In this document: piece after piece, positions 1 through 11,128 of the stretch
How positions within the stretch are numbered: the first letter of the stretch is position 1
How the letters are laid out: each line of letters opens with the position of its first letter
Source of the DNA: Bermanella sp. WJH001
GTDB taxonomy: Bacteria > Pseudomonadota > Gammaproteobacteria > Pseudomonadales > Oceanobacteraceae
Direction of reading: 5' to 3'
DNA: 64,000 nucleotides
NCBI RefSeq assembly: GCF_030070105.1
Contig: NZ_JASJOO010000003.1
Coordinates: forward strand, 605,155 to 669,154
Program-made: the position numbers and the translations under genes
The notes under the pieces: generated by a model
Database searches by the model: none
What the model was told of the DNA's origin: nothing
What the model saw: only the letters and a program-made list of their open reading frames with translations

Positions 1-1129
1 GGAAGACTTTTGGTCGCCCACCGGCTGCAATAATAATATTGCGCGCCGTGCGTGTTTGTTTGCCTTGTGCGGTTTCGATTTCTACTGTCCACGGGTTCAC
101 AATAGTGGCACTGCCCGTTATGCAGTTAACACCCAAACCTTCATACCGCTCGATGCTGTCGTGAGGTTCAACGTCTTTAATGCCAGCATGGACAGACTCC
201 ATCACTTTTGCGAAATCCACATCCACCTCACCCACATTCACACCCACGCTTTTTGCACCGCGCGCTTCATGAGCAAGGCTTGCGGCATGAATGATGGCTT
301 TTGAGGGCACACAACCTGTATTTAAACAGTCGCCACCCATTTTATGTTTTTCTATCAGGGTTACCTTGGCTTTGGTGGCCGCTGCAATGTAGCTGCTAAC
401 TAAACCGCCCGCACCTGCGCCAATGACCAATAAATTATCATCAAAGGTGTTTGGTTTTTGGTAGGCCTTTAACGCACGGTTCTTTTTCACTTTATTAATT
501 AACGTACGTGCAACCCAAGGGAAAATCGCCAGCAAGACAAAACTGCCTAACAAGCCCGGTGTCATAATGCCTGCAAATGAAAGCTCATCTAATTGACCAA
601 GCTGAGCACCGGCATTCACATACACCGCCGTGCCCGCCAACATACCCACCTGACTCACCCAATAAAATGTACGGGCTTTAATCGGCATCAAACCCATCAC
701 AAGGTTGATAACAAAAAACGGCACAACCGGAATTAAACGTAAGGTAAATAAATAAAAGGCGCCATCTTTTTCAACGCCATTGTTAATGGTGGTTAAATAA
801 TTACCGAATTTGGCCTGCACCCAGTCTTTTAATAAAAGGCGCGTCATTAAAAATGCCAACGTAGCACCAATGGAGCTCGCAAAACTGATTAACAATAAGC
901 CCCAACCTAAACCAAAAATAGCGCCACCAATTAATGTAAGCGCGGCGGCCCCTGGGATCGACAGGGCCGTTGCTATCACATAAACCACAAAAAAGATGGC
1001 CCCTGTTAATAACGGTTGCTCGCTGAATAATTGCTGATAAAAGTCGGGGGTAAGATATTGCTGGGCATCAAATACCACTAAGGCGGTGATAATGGCTGCC
1101 AGAGCCGCAATTATGAGGAGCTTTTTCAT
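1..1129 (-). CDS. TVP38/TMEM64 membrane domain fused to FAD-dependent disulfide oxidoreductase, 3' part outside the window
   Basis: The first 376 residues are visible; the gene runs off the window's left edge. Residues 1 to about 230 form a hydrophobic multi-pass domain of the TVP38/SNARE-associated (DedA-like) type, with a first membrane segment right after MKKLLIIAAL. An FAD-binding Rossmann motif (LLVIGAGAGGLVSS) follows, then the redox-active disulfide GGDCLNTGCVPSKA and the start of the next fold (IIIAAGGRP). This order is the known fusion annotated as mercuric reductase-like or dihydrolipoamide dehydrogenase-like protein. The substrate is unknown, and mercury reduction should not be assumed because no metal-binding HMA domain precedes the flavoprotein part. 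The start at 1129 is preceded by GGAACC at a suitable distance; the ATG at 1140 is out of frame and stops after four codons. The gene diverges from hemB. Confidence 0.85.
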   Translation of the reverse strand, partial: MKKLLIIAALAAIITALVVFDAQQYLTPDFYQQLFSEQPLLTGAIFFVVYVIATALSIPGAAALTLIGGAIFGLGWGLLLISFASSIGATLAFLMTRLLLKDWVQAKFGNYLTTINNGVEKDGAFYLFTLRLIPVVPFFVINLVMGLMPIKARTFYWVSQVGMLAGTAVYVNAGAQLGQLDELSFAGIMTPGLLGSFVLLAIFPWVARTLINKVKKNRALKAYQKPNTFDDNLLVIGAGAGGLVSSYIAAATKAKVTLIEKHKMGGDCLNTGCVPSKAIIHAASLAHEARGAKSVGVNVGEVDVDFAKVMESVHAGIKDVEPHDSIERYEGLGVNCITGSATIVNPWTVEIETAQGKQTRTARNIIIAAGGRPKVF

Positions 1130-1262
1130 ATTGGTTCCATTGAAAATGAATAATGAGCTTTGAGTCAGTATGGCAGGCTTAGTTCAGATAAGCGCTATAC
1201 TATTAAACTATCAAAGACTTACGTGCGTTTATTGTTTTTAGTTTGCTTGCTCTCAATCATAA

Positions 1263-2333
<1,071 letters not shown>

Positions 2334-2397
2334 TTACCCGTCATACTTTAGTCATGTAAGGCAGTTAGCATCGCGAATTTTTTAAATAAGGATAACC

Positions 2398-4485
2398 ATG
2401 AGCACAACGGATACCCAAGACAGCATTGATCTTAGTTCACCGGAATTTTACTTTAACCGTGAGCTTAGCCACATGCAGTTTAATATTCGTGTGCTTGAGC
2501 AAACCTTAGATCAGGCTCACCCGTTATTAAACCGTTTAATGTTCTTGTGTATTTTCTCAAGTAACTTGGATGAATTTTTTGAAGTCCGTGTGGCTGAGTT
2601 AAAAAAACAATTAGCCTTTAGTCGTGAAATCCCAGGACCAGATGGTTCACCACCGGCTGAAGTGTTAGAGCAAATTCATAATTTGGTTACCCATACAGTT
2701 GAGCGCCAATACAACATTTTGAATGAGCAATTGTTTCCGCAGTTAGAAGAAGAAAACATTCGCTTTATTCGCCGCGCCGACTGGACCACTAAACAAAAAA
2801 ACTGGGTAAAAGAATATTTCAATGAAGAAATACAGCCTGTCATTAGCCCAATAGGTTTAGACCCTGCTCACCCTTTCCCACGGTTAGTGAACAAGTCATT
2901 AAACTTTATTGTTGAGTTAGACGGCAAAGATGCGTTTGGTCGTAACACGGGCCTTGCGTTAATTCCTGCGCCACGCTCTTTACCGCGCATTGTGCGCTTT
3001 CCTGATGAAATTTGTGAAAGTGGCGATAACTATGTTTTTCTTTCCAGCATGATTCACGAATTTGCTTCTGAATTATTTCCGGGCATGAAAGTAAAAGGTT
3101 GTTATCAATTTCGCTTAACCCGTAATGCGGATTTGACCTTTGACAAAGAAGACATGGCGGACCTTGCAAGTGCACTAGAAGGCGAACTGCATGAACGAGA
3201 CTTTGGTGATGCGGTACGTTTAGAGGTCGCACATAACTGCCCACCTGCGTTATGGCAATTTTTGTTAGATAAATTTAATCTGACTGAACAAGATTTATAT
3301 TGTGTAAATGGCTTGGTAAACGTTCATCGTCTAATGGCTGTGGCTGCTGGCGCCGATCGCCCTGAATTACGTTATCCGTCTTTTACTGCCAGCATTCCAA
3401 AAGGGCTACAAGGCAAAAAAGATTTCTTTGAAGCCATCAAGAAAAATGATCAACTATTACTGCACCCTTTTCAAAGTTTCACACCCGTTGTGGACTTAGT
3501 TCGCACCGCAGCAAAAGACCCAGATGTACTGGCTATTAAACAAACCCTGTACCGCACAGGTGCCACTTCGGAAATTGTAGATGCACTGGTTGATGCCGCT
3601 CGTAAAGGTAAAGAAGTGACGGTGGTCATCGAACTGCGCGCGCGATTTGATGAAGAAGAAAACTTACACTTAGCAAACCGTTTACAAGAAGCCGGAGCGG
3701 TTGTGGTGTATGGCGTAGTAGGTTACAAAACCCACGCTAAAATGCTGATGATTGTTCGCCGCGAAAATAAAAAATTACGTCGCTATGTGCACCTTGGCAC
3801 CGGTAACTACCATGCAGGAAATGCGCGCTTATATACTGATTACAGTTTAATTACTTGTAATAAAGACATTACTGAAGATATACACAAAGTATTTCAGCAG
3901 CTCACCGGTATGGGTAAAGCACTGAGTATTAAAAAGATTTACCACGCACCGTTTACCTTACACAAAAGCTTATTGGCATTAATTGCGAAAGAAGCTGACA
4001 ACGCAAAAAACGGCAAGCCCGCTCGCATTATTGTGAAAGTAAACTCACTCACCGAGCCAAAGATTATCAAAGCGTTATATCAAGCCAGCCAAGCAGGTGT
4101 AGAGATCGACTGTATTGTACGAGGCATGTGTCGTTTGGTTCCGGGTATCCCTGAGGTTAGCGAAAATATTCGCGTGCGCAGTATCATCGGTCGCTTTTTA
4201 GAACATACTCGTGTGTATTATTTCGAAAACAACGGCGACTCCAAAATATTTGGTGCCAGCGCTGACTGGATGGAACGTAACCTGTTAAGTCGAGTTGAAA
4301 CTTGTTTTCCCATTGATAATGAAAAATGGGCAGCACGTATGAAAGCAGACTTAGAACTATATTTAACCGACAACTGCCAAAGCTGGGTATTGCAACGCGA
4401 TGGCAGCTACATTAAGTCAGAACCTAAAAACGGTGAAGAGCAAATCAGCGCACAACAGGTGCTACTGGACACACTGGCAGTTTAA
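2398..4485 (+). CDS. ppk1: Polyphosphate kinase 1
   Basis: PPK1 reversibly transfers the terminal phosphate of ATP to a growing inorganic polyphosphate chain. It is associated with the membrane or cytosol. The 695 residues match the usual length. The N-terminal domain ([13 protein letters not shown]) and the two phospholipase D-like C-terminal domains are present. The autophosphorylated histidine is H446 in [12 protein letters not shown], followed by LGTGNYH; the second conserved histidine is H603 in [16 protein letters not shown] stands in front of the start codon. The gene converges with ppx, the degrading enzyme, and a shared hairpin lies between them, so synthesis and breakdown of polyphosphate are encoded side by side. 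Confidence 0.97.
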   Translation: MSTTDTQDSIDLSSPEFYFNRELSHMQFNIRVLEQTLDQAHPLLNRLMFLCIFSSNLDEFFEVRVAELKKQLAFSREIPGPDGSPPAEVLEQIHNLVTHTVERQYNILNEQLFPQLEEENIRFIRRADWTTKQKNWVKEYFNEEIQPVISPIGLDPAHPFPRLVNKSLNFIVELDGKDAFGRNTGLALIPAPRSLPRIVRFPDEICESGDNYVFLSSMIHEFASELFPGMKVKGCYQFRLTRNADLTFDKEDMADLASALEGELHERDFGDAVRLEVAHNCPPALWQFLLDKFNLTEQDLYCVNGLVNVHRLMAVAAGADRPELRYPSFTASIPKGLQGKKDFFEAIKKNDQLLLHPFQSFTPVVDLVRTAAKDPDVLAIKQTLYRTGATSEIVDALVDAARKGKEVTVVIELRARFDEEENLHLANRLQEAGAVVVYGVVGYKTHAKMLMIVRRENKKLRRYVHLGTGNYHAGNARLYTDYSLITCNKDITEDIHKVFQQLTGMGKALSIKKIYHAPFTLHKSLLALIAKEADNAKNGKPARIIVKVNSLTEPKIIKALYQASQAGVEIDCIVRGMCRLVPGIPEVSENIRVRSIIGRFLEHTRVYYFENNGDSKIFGASADWMERNLLSRVETCFPIDNEKWAARMKADLELYLTDNCQSWVLQRDGSYIKSEPKNGEEQISAQQVLLDTLAV

Positions 4486-4501
4486 TTTTTAGGTAGTGAT
4501 C

Positions 4502-4538
4502 AAAAAAAAGCCCGCATGATTTTATGCCGGCTTTTTTG
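4502..4538. terminator. Bidirectional rho-independent terminator between ppk1 and ppx
   Basis: An AAAAAAGCC...GGCTTTTTT hairpin with an inner GCAT/ATGC stem and one bulged C on each side lies between the two convergent stops. It has A and T runs on both sides, so it can end transcription in both directions. Confidence 0.8.
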
Positions 4539-4551
4539 TTAGTGATTAAAA

Positions 4552-6054
4552 TTATTGAAAGGTTAAATCAAACATCCCTTCTTCTAATAATACTTTTTCA
4601 CGCTCTAAATCCATCACCGTCATTGGATTTTTATCTAGATAACCTTCAGGAAAGGTTAACTTAATCGAAAACTTAAATGCCTTAATCTTTGGATCAACCA
4701 CTTCATCAATGCCTCGCCCAAAATGTAATAGCACCGCAAGACGTAACAATATGCATAAACGCATATGGGTCTTAGCCGCACGTTTGCTCATTGGCTCAAT
4801 ATCTTGAATAGGTAATTTTTTACGATGGCCTTTCAACAAAATGGCAAGGGCTTCTTGGTTTTGTTTACTAAAGCCAGGCATGTCACAGTACTGCACTAAA
4901 TAGCCGCTGTGTTTATTATAAGAACTATGGGCGATGGCCAAACCCACTTCGTGTAAATCGGCTGCCCAGCGTAACCAATCTTTACAATGAGGCTCGTTTA
5001 TTTTCCAACGCTCAGCCACTTGTTCATACAAGTTCAACGCCGTATTTTTAACATTTTGTGCTTGGGCGGTATCCACCACAAATCGGGTTTGCATGGCGGT
5101 GACGGTTTTCTCTCGCACATCTTCATGGTTTACACGACCAATTAGATCATAAAGCGCACCTTCTCTTAACGCACCATCACTATAGGTAAGATGGTCAATC
5201 TCCAGCACTTCAAATATCGCAATTAAGATTGCAAGACCTGCCGGAAAAACCTGCAACCGCTGATCTTTAACCCCTTGTAATTCTAGTTTATCGATGTGCT
5301 TTTTTTGGATGACTAATTTTTTAAGTGCAAGTAAGGCTTTTAAAGTAATTCCTTCTTCTGAAAAACCATAATTTACCAACACTCGGGTGGTCGCACGCAT
5401 GGTACCGGAACTGCCCACCACATTTTGCCAACCCACACGACGATACATGGCTTTGATCTGAAACAATTCCCGCTTAGCCGCGGCAATTGCTTGTAAGAAT
5501 GCAAATTCGGTTAAATGGCCATCGGCAAAAAACCGATCCGTGTAGGTGACACAACCAAGACTCAAACTTTCCATTTTAAGTGGCGCAAAACGCTCACCAA
5601 TTATAAATTCGGTACTGCCACCACCAATATCAATTACCAAGCGCTTGCCGTCATCATCTGCCAAGGTGTGTGCCACCCCAAGATAAACCAAACGCGCTTC
5701 TTCTATGCCTGAAATAACTTCAATAGGAAAACCCAATACTTTTTTCGCTTTTTGCATAAAGCCGTAACTATTGGGAGCGGCACGCAATGTATTGGTACCA
5801 AGTATCGTCACCAGATGCGGGTCTATGCCCCTTAAGCGCTGACCAAAACGCTCAAGACAAGCCAATGCTCGCTCTTGTGCATCTTCGGCGATCCCCGTAA
5901 TGGGGTGCAACCCTGAGGCAAGTTGTACTTTTTCTCCACGCTGATCAATGATCTGTAACTGACCATTTATTAAGCGCGCCATAATCATATGAAAGCTGTT
6001 AGAACCAAGATCCACGGCCGCTAACACTTGCTGAGACTGAACACTGTGTTCCAT
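4552..6054 (-). CDS. ppx: Exopolyphosphatase (Ppx/GppA family)
   Basis: The enzyme releases phosphate from the ends of polyphosphate chains; members of the family can also hydrolyse pppGpp. The product has 500 residues. The ASKHA-fold phosphate-binding motifs are visible at the N-terminus (AAVDLGSNSFHMIMARL) and near residue 145 (VIDIGGGSTEFIIGE). The C-terminal part looks like the HD-type domain of Ppx proteins (WAADLHEVGLAIAHSSYN). It converges on ppk1 and diverges from trxA. The choice of Ppx over GppA rests on the position beside ppk1 and the length; it is an inference for the substrate. Confidence 0.93.
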   Translation of the reverse strand: MEHSVQSQQVLAAVDLGSNSFHMIMARLINGQLQIIDQRGEKVQLASGLHPITGIAEDAQERALACLERFGQRLRGIDPHLVTILGTNTLRAAPNSYGFMQKAKKVLGFPIEVISGIEEARLVYLGVAHTLADDDGKRLVIDIGGGSTEFIIGERFAPLKMESLSLGCVTYTDRFFADGHLTEFAFLQAIAAAKRELFQIKAMYRRVGWQNVVGSSGTMRATTRVLVNYGFSEEGITLKALLALKKLVIQKKHIDKLELQGVKDQRLQVFPAGLAILIAIFEVLEIDHLTYSDGALREGALYDLIGRVNHEDVREKTVTAMQTRFVVDTAQAQNVKNTALNLYEQVAERWKINEPHCKDWLRWAADLHEVGLAIAHSSYNKHSGYLVQYCDMPGFSKQNQEALAILLKGHRKKLPIQDIEPMSKRAAKTHMRLCILLRLAVLLHFGRGIDEVVDPKIKAFKFSIKLTFPEGYLDKNPMTVMDLEREKVLLEEGMFDLTFQ

Positions 6055-6235
6055 AAATCACTAAATCTTATTGATAGGAAGCAAATGAGTATTTTGCACG
6101 CCTGAGCACAAGATGCCAGCGAAACCCCACTCTAGCTATTGATAAAGCGCATACTTGTACCCATATAAAGGATTCATATGCCTTTTCTGTCCATATATTA
6201 GTCACAAACTAACTAGGGCGCTAAACAGTAATTAC

Positions 6236-6263
6236 TTGAACCAAGAGTTCGAAATGCTATGAT
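6236..6263 (+). promoter_or_regulatory. Candidate sigma-70 promoter of trxA
   Basis: TTGAAC at 6236-6241 and TATGAT at 6258-6263 are separated by 16 bases, and a TG lies one base before the -10 box (extended -10). The distance to the trxA start is about 50 bases. Confidence 0.6.
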
Positions 6264-6316
6264 TGGGCCCATTGAAAATTGCACATTCCTGTGACACTTA
6301 ACGAGTATTTAGTCCC

Positions 6317-6643
6317 ATGAGCGAAAATATTATTAGTCTTACTGACGATTCTTTTGATGCCGATGTTTTACAATCAGACGTTCCTGTCTTGGTTGATTAC
6401 TGGGCTGAGTGGTGTGGTCCTTGTAAAATGATCGCACCAGTACTTGAAGAAATTTCTGAAGAGTACGCTGGTAAGCTTAAAGTTGCTAAATTGAACATTG
6501 ACCAAAACGAAGCGACGCCGCCTAAATTTGGTATCCGCGGTATCCCAACACTTATGATCTTCAAAAACGGTCAAATCGAAGGTACCAAAGTTGGCGCACT
6601 GTCTAAGTCTCAGCTAACTGCATTCATTGATAGCACTATCTAA
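6317..6643 (+). CDS. trxA: Thioredoxin 1
   Basis: This is the small cytosolic dithiol oxidoreductase that reduces protein disulfides and is itself recycled by thioredoxin reductase. The 108 residues give the classic thioredoxin fold with the active site W32-C33-G34-P35-C36 and the cis-proline loop RGIPTLMIF. No signal peptide is present. Its position between ppx and rho is the same as in Pseudomonas and Escherichia relatives. It has its own promoter-like sequence and its own terminator, so it is probably a single-gene transcript. Confidence 0.98.
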   Translation: MSENIISLTDDSFDADVLQSDVPVLVDYWAEWCGPCKMIAPVLEEISEEYAGKLKVAKLNIDQNEATPPKFGIRGIPTLMIFKNGQIEGTKVGALSKSQLTAFIDSTI

Positions 6644-6654
6644 TCAATGCCTTG

Positions 6655-6684
6655 AAAACCCAGCGTAACGCTGGGTTTTTATTT
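6655..6684 (+). terminator. Terminator of trxA
   Basis: The stem AAAACCCAGCG/CGCTGGGTTTT with a very short loop is followed by more T residues, twelve bases after the trxA stop. Confidence 0.85.
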
Positions 6685-6830
6685 ATTGAGTGTTTTTTAG
6701 CTCGTTTCTGGACTCAAAAAATAAAAGCGACTATAGTTAGTTCAAAGCAAGTAAAGAGCGGTTCCGCTCAAATCCAATTCAAACAAAGTAATTCCCTCAT
6801 TTAATCTTCACATAGAACTCTTAGATCCAT

Positions 6831-8087
6831 ATGAATCTTACCGAACTCAAGAAAAAATCCGTTGCTCAACTGCTCGAAATTGCAGAAGGCATGGGCATGG
6901 AAAACGTGAGCCGCTCACGCAAACAAGACCTTATTTTTTCCATCCTTAAGCGTCACGCCAAAGGCGGTGAAGACATTTATGGCGATGGTGTATTAGAAAT
7001 ACTTCAAGATGGCTTTGGTTTTTTACGCTCTGCAGACAGCTCTTACCTTGCAGGCCCAGATGACATCTACGTAAGCCCAAGCCAAATTCGTCGCTTCAAT
7101 ATGCGCAAAGGTGACTTCTTATCTGGCAAGATTCGCCCACCTAAAGATGGTGAACGTTACTTTGCACTACTTAAAGTAAATGAAGTAAATGGCGAAGCCC
7201 CTGAAAAATCAAAAAGCAAAATCTTATTCGAAAACTTAACACCGCTTTTCCCGAATGAGCGTTTTGTATTAGAACAAGGTAACGGCAGTACAGAAGATTT
7301 GTCCTGTCGTGTAATCGATCTGATTGCACCAATCGGTAAGGGTCAACGTGGCCTAATCGTAGCACCGCCTAAAGCGGGTAAAACCATGCTACTGCAAACT
7401 ATTGCCCAAGCTATTACTCATAACAACCCAGAATGCGAGATGATCGTATTACTGATTGATGAGCGCCCAGAAGAAGTAACCGAAATGCAACGCAGTGTGC
7501 GCGGCGAAGTGGTTGCCTCTACCTTTGATGAGCCGCCAGCACGTCACGTACAAGTGGCCGAAATGGTACTCGAAAAAGCCAAGCGTTTGGTTGAACACAA
7601 ACGCGACGTGGTAATTTTACTTGATTCCATCACTCGTCTAGCTCGTGCATATAACACAGTGATTCCGTCATCCGGTAAAGTATTAACCGGTGGTGTAGAT
7701 GCCCACGCCCTAGAAAAACCAAAACGCTTTTTTGGTGCTGCCCGTAATGTTGAAGAAGGTGGTTCATTAACCATCATCGCAACGGCTCTTGTTGATACGG
7801 GTTCAAAAATGGATGAAGTTATCTACGAAGAATTTAAAGGTACCGGTAACCAAGAATTACACCTTGATCGTAAAGCCGCTGAGAAGCGTATTTACCCTGC
7901 CATGAACATCCGTAAGTCTGGTACTCGTCGTGAAGATCACATGATGCCTGAAGCAGAATTACAACGTTTATGGATTCTGCGTAGAATCATCGCAGAAATG
8001 GAAGATCTACAAGCCATCGAATTTATGATCGATCGTTTGAAAGGCACCAAAACCAACGAAGAATTCTTCCTTACCATGAAGGGCTAA
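6831..8087 (+). CDS. rho: Transcription termination factor Rho
   Basis: Rho is the hexameric RNA-dependent ATPase that ends transcription at unstructured, C-rich RNA. The 418 residues match the Escherichia protein almost exactly in length. Visible are the N-terminal helix bundle ([19 protein letters not shown]), the cold-shock-like RNA-binding domain ([17 protein letters not shown]), the Walker A motif APPKAGKT ending in K184-T185, the catalytic region ([13 protein letters not shown]), Walker B ([16 protein letters not shown]) and the R-loop part ([17 protein letters not shown]). The 146-base leader upstream may serve Rho autoregulation as in Escherichia; the sequence alone does not prove this. 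Confidence 0.98.
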   Translation: MNLTELKKKSVAQLLEIAEGMGMENVSRSRKQDLIFSILKRHAKGGEDIYGDGVLEILQDGFGFLRSADSSYLAGPDDIYVSPSQIRRFNMRKGDFLSGKIRPPKDGERYFALLKVNEVNGEAPEKSKSKILFENLTPLFPNERFVLEQGNGSTEDLSCRVIDLIAPIGKGQRGLIVAPPKAGKTMLLQTIAQAITHNNPECEMIVLLIDERPEEVTEMQRSVRGEVVASTFDEPPARHVQVAEMVLEKAKRLVEHKRDVVILLDSITRLARAYNTVIPSSGKVLTGGVDAHALEKPKRFFGAARNVEEGGSLTIIATALVDTGSKMDEVIYEEFKGTGNQELHLDRKAAEKRIYPAMNIRKSGTRREDHMMPEAELQRLWILRRIIAEMEDLQAIEFMIDRLKGTKTNEEFFLTMKG

Positions 8088-8173
8088 GATTAAGATGCCT
8101 GACGAGAGATGTGAGACGCCAAAGCATTTTGCTCCCATCAAACACCTCCCGTCATAATTCTCGTTTTTGTGAG

Positions 8174-8200
8174 AAAGCAGCTTCGGCTGCTTTTTCTTTT
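8174..8200 (+). terminator. Terminator downstream of rho
   Basis: The perfect stem AAAGCAGC/GCTGCTTT carries a TTCG tetraloop and is followed by a T-rich tail. Confidence 0.88.
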
Positions 8201-8353
8201 TCAGCTAAATTAAAGTAAACTGCAACTCTTTACATTACAACGTGGGAAGTGTCTTTTCCCCTTTATTTATAAGGTTTTAGTGGCGTAATCGAAGAAAAGT
8301 AGAAGCATAAAATTAGCGTCTTACGTCTCCCTTCTTACATCTCACGATCAAAT

Positions 8354-9832
8354 ATGAAATATAAAGACTTACGCGACTTCATCGACCAGCTAGAAAAACA
8401 AGGCGAGCTAAAACGCATTAGCATGCCAGTGGACCCTAAGCTTGAAATGACCGAAATTTGCGATCGCACTCTGCGCGCTGGTGGCCCCGCTCTATTATTT
8501 GAAAACCCAGTGGGTTCAGATGTCCCTGTACTGGCAAATTTATTTGGCACACCAAAACGAGTGGCCATGGGCATGGGCGAATCCAGTGTCGAGGCGCTGC
8601 GTGAAGTGGGTAAGTTATTAGCATTTTTAAAAGAGCCAGAACCACCTAAAGGTCTAAAAGACGCGTGGTCCAAACTCCCAATATTTAAAAAAGTATTAAG
8701 CTTAAGCGCCAAAGTCGTCAAAAAAGCCCCTTGCCAAGAAATCGTTCTCGAAGGTGATGAGGTTGATTTAAGTAAATTACCTATCCAGCATTGCTGGCCA
8801 GGAGACGCGGCACCTTTGATCACTTGGCCACTGGTTATCACCAAAGGGCCTAATAAAGATCGCCATAATTTAGGTATCTACCGTCAGCAAGTGATCGCCA
8901 AAAACAAGTTAATCATGCGCTGGTTAAGCCATCGAGGTGGCGCATTAGATTTTCGTGAATTCCAACAGCAAAACCCAGGTAAGCCGTATCCGGTCTCTGT
9001 GGCTTTGGGGGCTGATCCGGCCACAATTTTAGGTGCCGTTACCCCTGTGCCTGACACCTTGTCAGAATATGCTTTTGCTGGCTTGCTGCGTAATAGCCGT
9101 ACCGAGGTGGTTAAATCCATTGGCAATGACTTAATGGTACCTGCCAGTGCGGAATACATTCTAGAAGGTTACATCTACCCAGATGACATGGCCGATGAAG
9201 GACCATTTGGTGACCATACCGGTTATTACAACGAAGTGGACCAATTCCCTGTTTTCACCGTAGAACGTATTACCCATAGAAAAGACCCGATCTATCACAG
9301 TACTTATACCGGTCGCCCGCCAGATGAGCCGGCAATTTTGGGTGTGGCTCTAAATGAAGTGTTTGTACCGATCTTGCAAAAGCAATTTCCTGAAATCACT
9401 GATTTCTACCTGCCACCTGAAGGCTGTAGCTATCGTATGGCGGTGGTCACCATTAAGAAGCAGTACCCAGGTCACGCTAAGCGCGTCATGTTGGGGGTTT
9501 GGTCTTTCTTACGTCAATTTATGTATACCAAGTTTGTCATTGTGACAGACGACGATGTAAATGCGCGGGATTGGAACGATGTTATTTGGGCCATTACGAC
9601 CCGTATGGACCCAACCCGTGACACCACGTTAATTGATAATACACCCATCGATTACTTGGATTTTGCCTCACCTGTCTCTGGCCTTGGCAGCAAAATGGGT
9701 CTTGATGCCACCAACAAATGGCCAGGTGAAACCGACCGTGAATGGGGTATTCCCATTGTTATGGATGACGCGGTGAAACAAAAAGTCGATAAAATGTGGG
9801 ATGAACTGAATATTTTTGATGAACAGTCCTAA
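8354..9832 (+). CDS. ubiD: 4-hydroxy-3-polyprenylbenzoate decarboxylase
   Basis: UbiD removes the carboxyl group of the prenylated 4-hydroxybenzoate ring in ubiquinone synthesis, using the prenylated flavin made by UbiX. The 492 residues agree with the Escherichia protein. Family landmarks are [22 protein letters not shown] at the start (given here in part: [13 protein letters not shown]), the flavin-site stretch NLGIYRQQ, and the catalytic region [12 protein letters not shown] with [11 protein letters not shown]. The gene follows rho, as in pseudomonads. Only eight bases separate it from the reductase gene downstream, so the two are probably cotranscribed. Confidence 0.96.
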   Translation: MKYKDLRDFIDQLEKQGELKRISMPVDPKLEMTEICDRTLRAGGPALLFENPVGSDVPVLANLFGTPKRVAMGMGESSVEALREVGKLLAFLKEPEPPKGLKDAWSKLPIFKKVLSLSAKVVKKAPCQEIVLEGDEVDLSKLPIQHCWPGDAAPLITWPLVITKGPNKDRHNLGIYRQQVIAKNKLIMRWLSHRGGALDFREFQQQNPGKPYPVSVALGADPATILGAVTPVPDTLSEYAFAGLLRNSRTEVVKSIGNDLMVPASAEYILEGYIYPDDMADEGPFGDHTGYYNEVDQFPVFTVERITHRKDPIYHSTYTGRPPDEPAILGVALNEVFVPILQKQFPEITDFYLPPEGCSYRMAVVTIKKQYPGHAKRVMLGVWSFLRQFMYTKFVIVTDDDVNARDWNDVIWAITTRMDPTRDTTLIDNTPIDYLDFASPVSGLGSKMGLDATNKWPGETDREWGIPIVMDDAVKQKVDKMWDELNIFDEQS

Positions 9833-9840
9833 ACTCTAAT

Positions 9841-10845
9841 ATGACACATCAAATCATCATTCAACCAAAAGGGCTCAAATTTGAAGCCCAAGAAAATGAA
9901 AACGTGTTGGACGCGGCACAACGAGCTGGCATTAAAATCCGCAAAAGTTGCACTAACGGTAACTGCGAAATTTGCAAAGCCACGTTGCTAGCCGGAGTAG
10001 TTGAGACTCCGGAAGGTAAAAAGAATGCCGACCATCCAGACGTTAACCCATTACTTTGCTGTGTTTCAAAACCACGCAGCGACCTAATTTTGGAGCTAGA
10101 CAAGGTGCTAGGACCCGGAGAAATTGCTTTGCAACATGTAGCCTTTCAAGTGCAAAGCGTTACGGCCTTAAAGGGTCACGTTTATCAGGTAGAACTACTT
10201 GCCCCCGCTGGCAAGCCAGTGAGCTACCATGCAGGTCAGTACCTTGAATTATTAATTGATGGTGAGGAATATCCATTTACCATCGCCAGTGCACCTAATG
10301 ACCGCCGTGTCGAATTACACCTTGGTGTTAGCCCAGACAATCAATCTAGTAATCTGATATTAAAATACCTGCAAAGCAACCCAACAGTACGCGCACGCCT
10401 ACCTAAAGGCGATGTGTGGCTAAAAACCGAAGCGGATCAGTTTAACTTACATGACCCTTTGGTGTTTATTGTGGCGGGTACCGGCTTTTCCCAAGCAAAA
10501 GCCATGATAGAAGAACAACTCAAACATCAACATAGTGCCATTCATTTGTATTGGATTAACCGTGATGCCAGCGGCTTTTATTCTGATCTTGCTCAACAAT
10601 GGGCAAATGATGGACTCATTAATTACCAAGCCATGACACCGGAATCACCTGAGTGTGAGTTTTTTACCGATAAAACCGTAGAGGAATTAATTCACAACAA
10701 GCTTGGCAATCTTTCAAACATTAAAGCCATTGCTTGCGGTGGCCCAGGCTTTGTTTACAGCGTGTTAAGTGGGTTAGAAAGCAAAGGTTTCCATCAATCA
10801 CAAATGCTCAGTGATGTGTTTGCTTACGCTCCACGCCCTGAATAA
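9841..10845 (+). CDS. [2Fe-2S] flavin reductase (CDP-6-deoxy-delta-3,4-glucoseen reductase-like)
   Basis: The product has 334 residues in two parts. Residues 1-90 are a plant-type ferredoxin domain with the cluster cysteines in KSCTNGNCEICKA and a further cysteine pair in NPLLCCVSKPRSD. The rest is a ferredoxin-NADP reductase-like module with the FAD motif YPFTIASAPND and the NAD(P) motif VFIVAGTGFSQAKAM. It therefore passes electrons between NAD(P)H, flavin and the iron-sulfur cluster. Homologues beside ubiD in pseudomonads are named after a sugar-deoxygenating reductase, but no sugar genes are present here. A role in supplying reduced flavin for ubiquinone synthesis is only an inference from position. 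Confidence 0.85.
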   Translation: MTHQIIIQPKGLKFEAQENENVLDAAQRAGIKIRKSCTNGNCEICKATLLAGVVETPEGKKNADHPDVNPLLCCVSKPRSDLILELDKVLGPGEIALQHVAFQVQSVTALKGHVYQVELLAPAGKPVSYHAGQYLELLIDGEEYPFTIASAPNDRRVELHLGVSPDNQSSNLILKYLQSNPTVRARLPKGDVWLKTEADQFNLHDPLVFIVAGTGFSQAKAMIEEQLKHQHSAIHLYWINRDASGFYSDLAQQWANDGLINYQAMTPESPECEFFTDKTVEELIHNKLGNLSNIKAIACGGPGFVYSVLSGLESKGFHQSQMLSDVFAYAPRPE

Positions 10846-10881
10846 CCGCATTTATCTAATATAGATGTAAGGACGTTAAAA

Positions 10882-11118
10882 ATGAGCATGGGGTGCATTT
10901 ATTGCGGGCAGTCTGTTATTAACCAAAGTCCAATGACCATCCCCGGCAAGGGGGTGGCTCATCTACGCTGCTTTCAAACCGACCAAGCGCTTAAGCGTAC
11001 TTTTCAAACATTAGATATATCAAAACTCAATGACGCCGAATTAGCTGACCTTAAAGAAATCGTCATCGCTGAAGAGAATGCGCGCAACAAAGATAACTAC
11101 GACATTGAGCTGTTTTAG
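10882..11118 (+). CDS. Small protein with CxxC...HxxC zinc-ribbon-like motif
   Basis: I do not recognise this 78-residue protein. It begins with C5-I-Y-C8 and has H27-L-R-C30, a spacing that would suit one zinc ion. The rest is a charged helix (DAELADLKEIVIAEENAR). AAGGA precedes the start at a normal distance. It lies 36 bases after the reductase gene on the same strand and may be the last gene of the ubiD transcript. The codon use resembles its neighbours and the stop is clean, so it is likely a real gene of unknown function. Confidence 0.7.
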   Translation: MSMGCIYCGQSVINQSPMTIPGKGVAHLRCFQTDQALKRTFQTLDISKLNDAELADLKEIVIAEENARNKDNYDIELF

Positions 11119-11128
11119 GTAAGTGTGT

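Noticed and set aside
1-1129. Mercuric reductase annotation
   Set aside because: There is no HMA metal-binding domain and no mer gene nearby; the TVP38 fusion suggests a different role.
8335-8844. 169-codon minus-strand open frame across ubiD
   Set aside because: It lies entirely opposite the start of a clear ubiD gene, is serine- and arginine-rich in the way of frame shadows, and has no family pattern.
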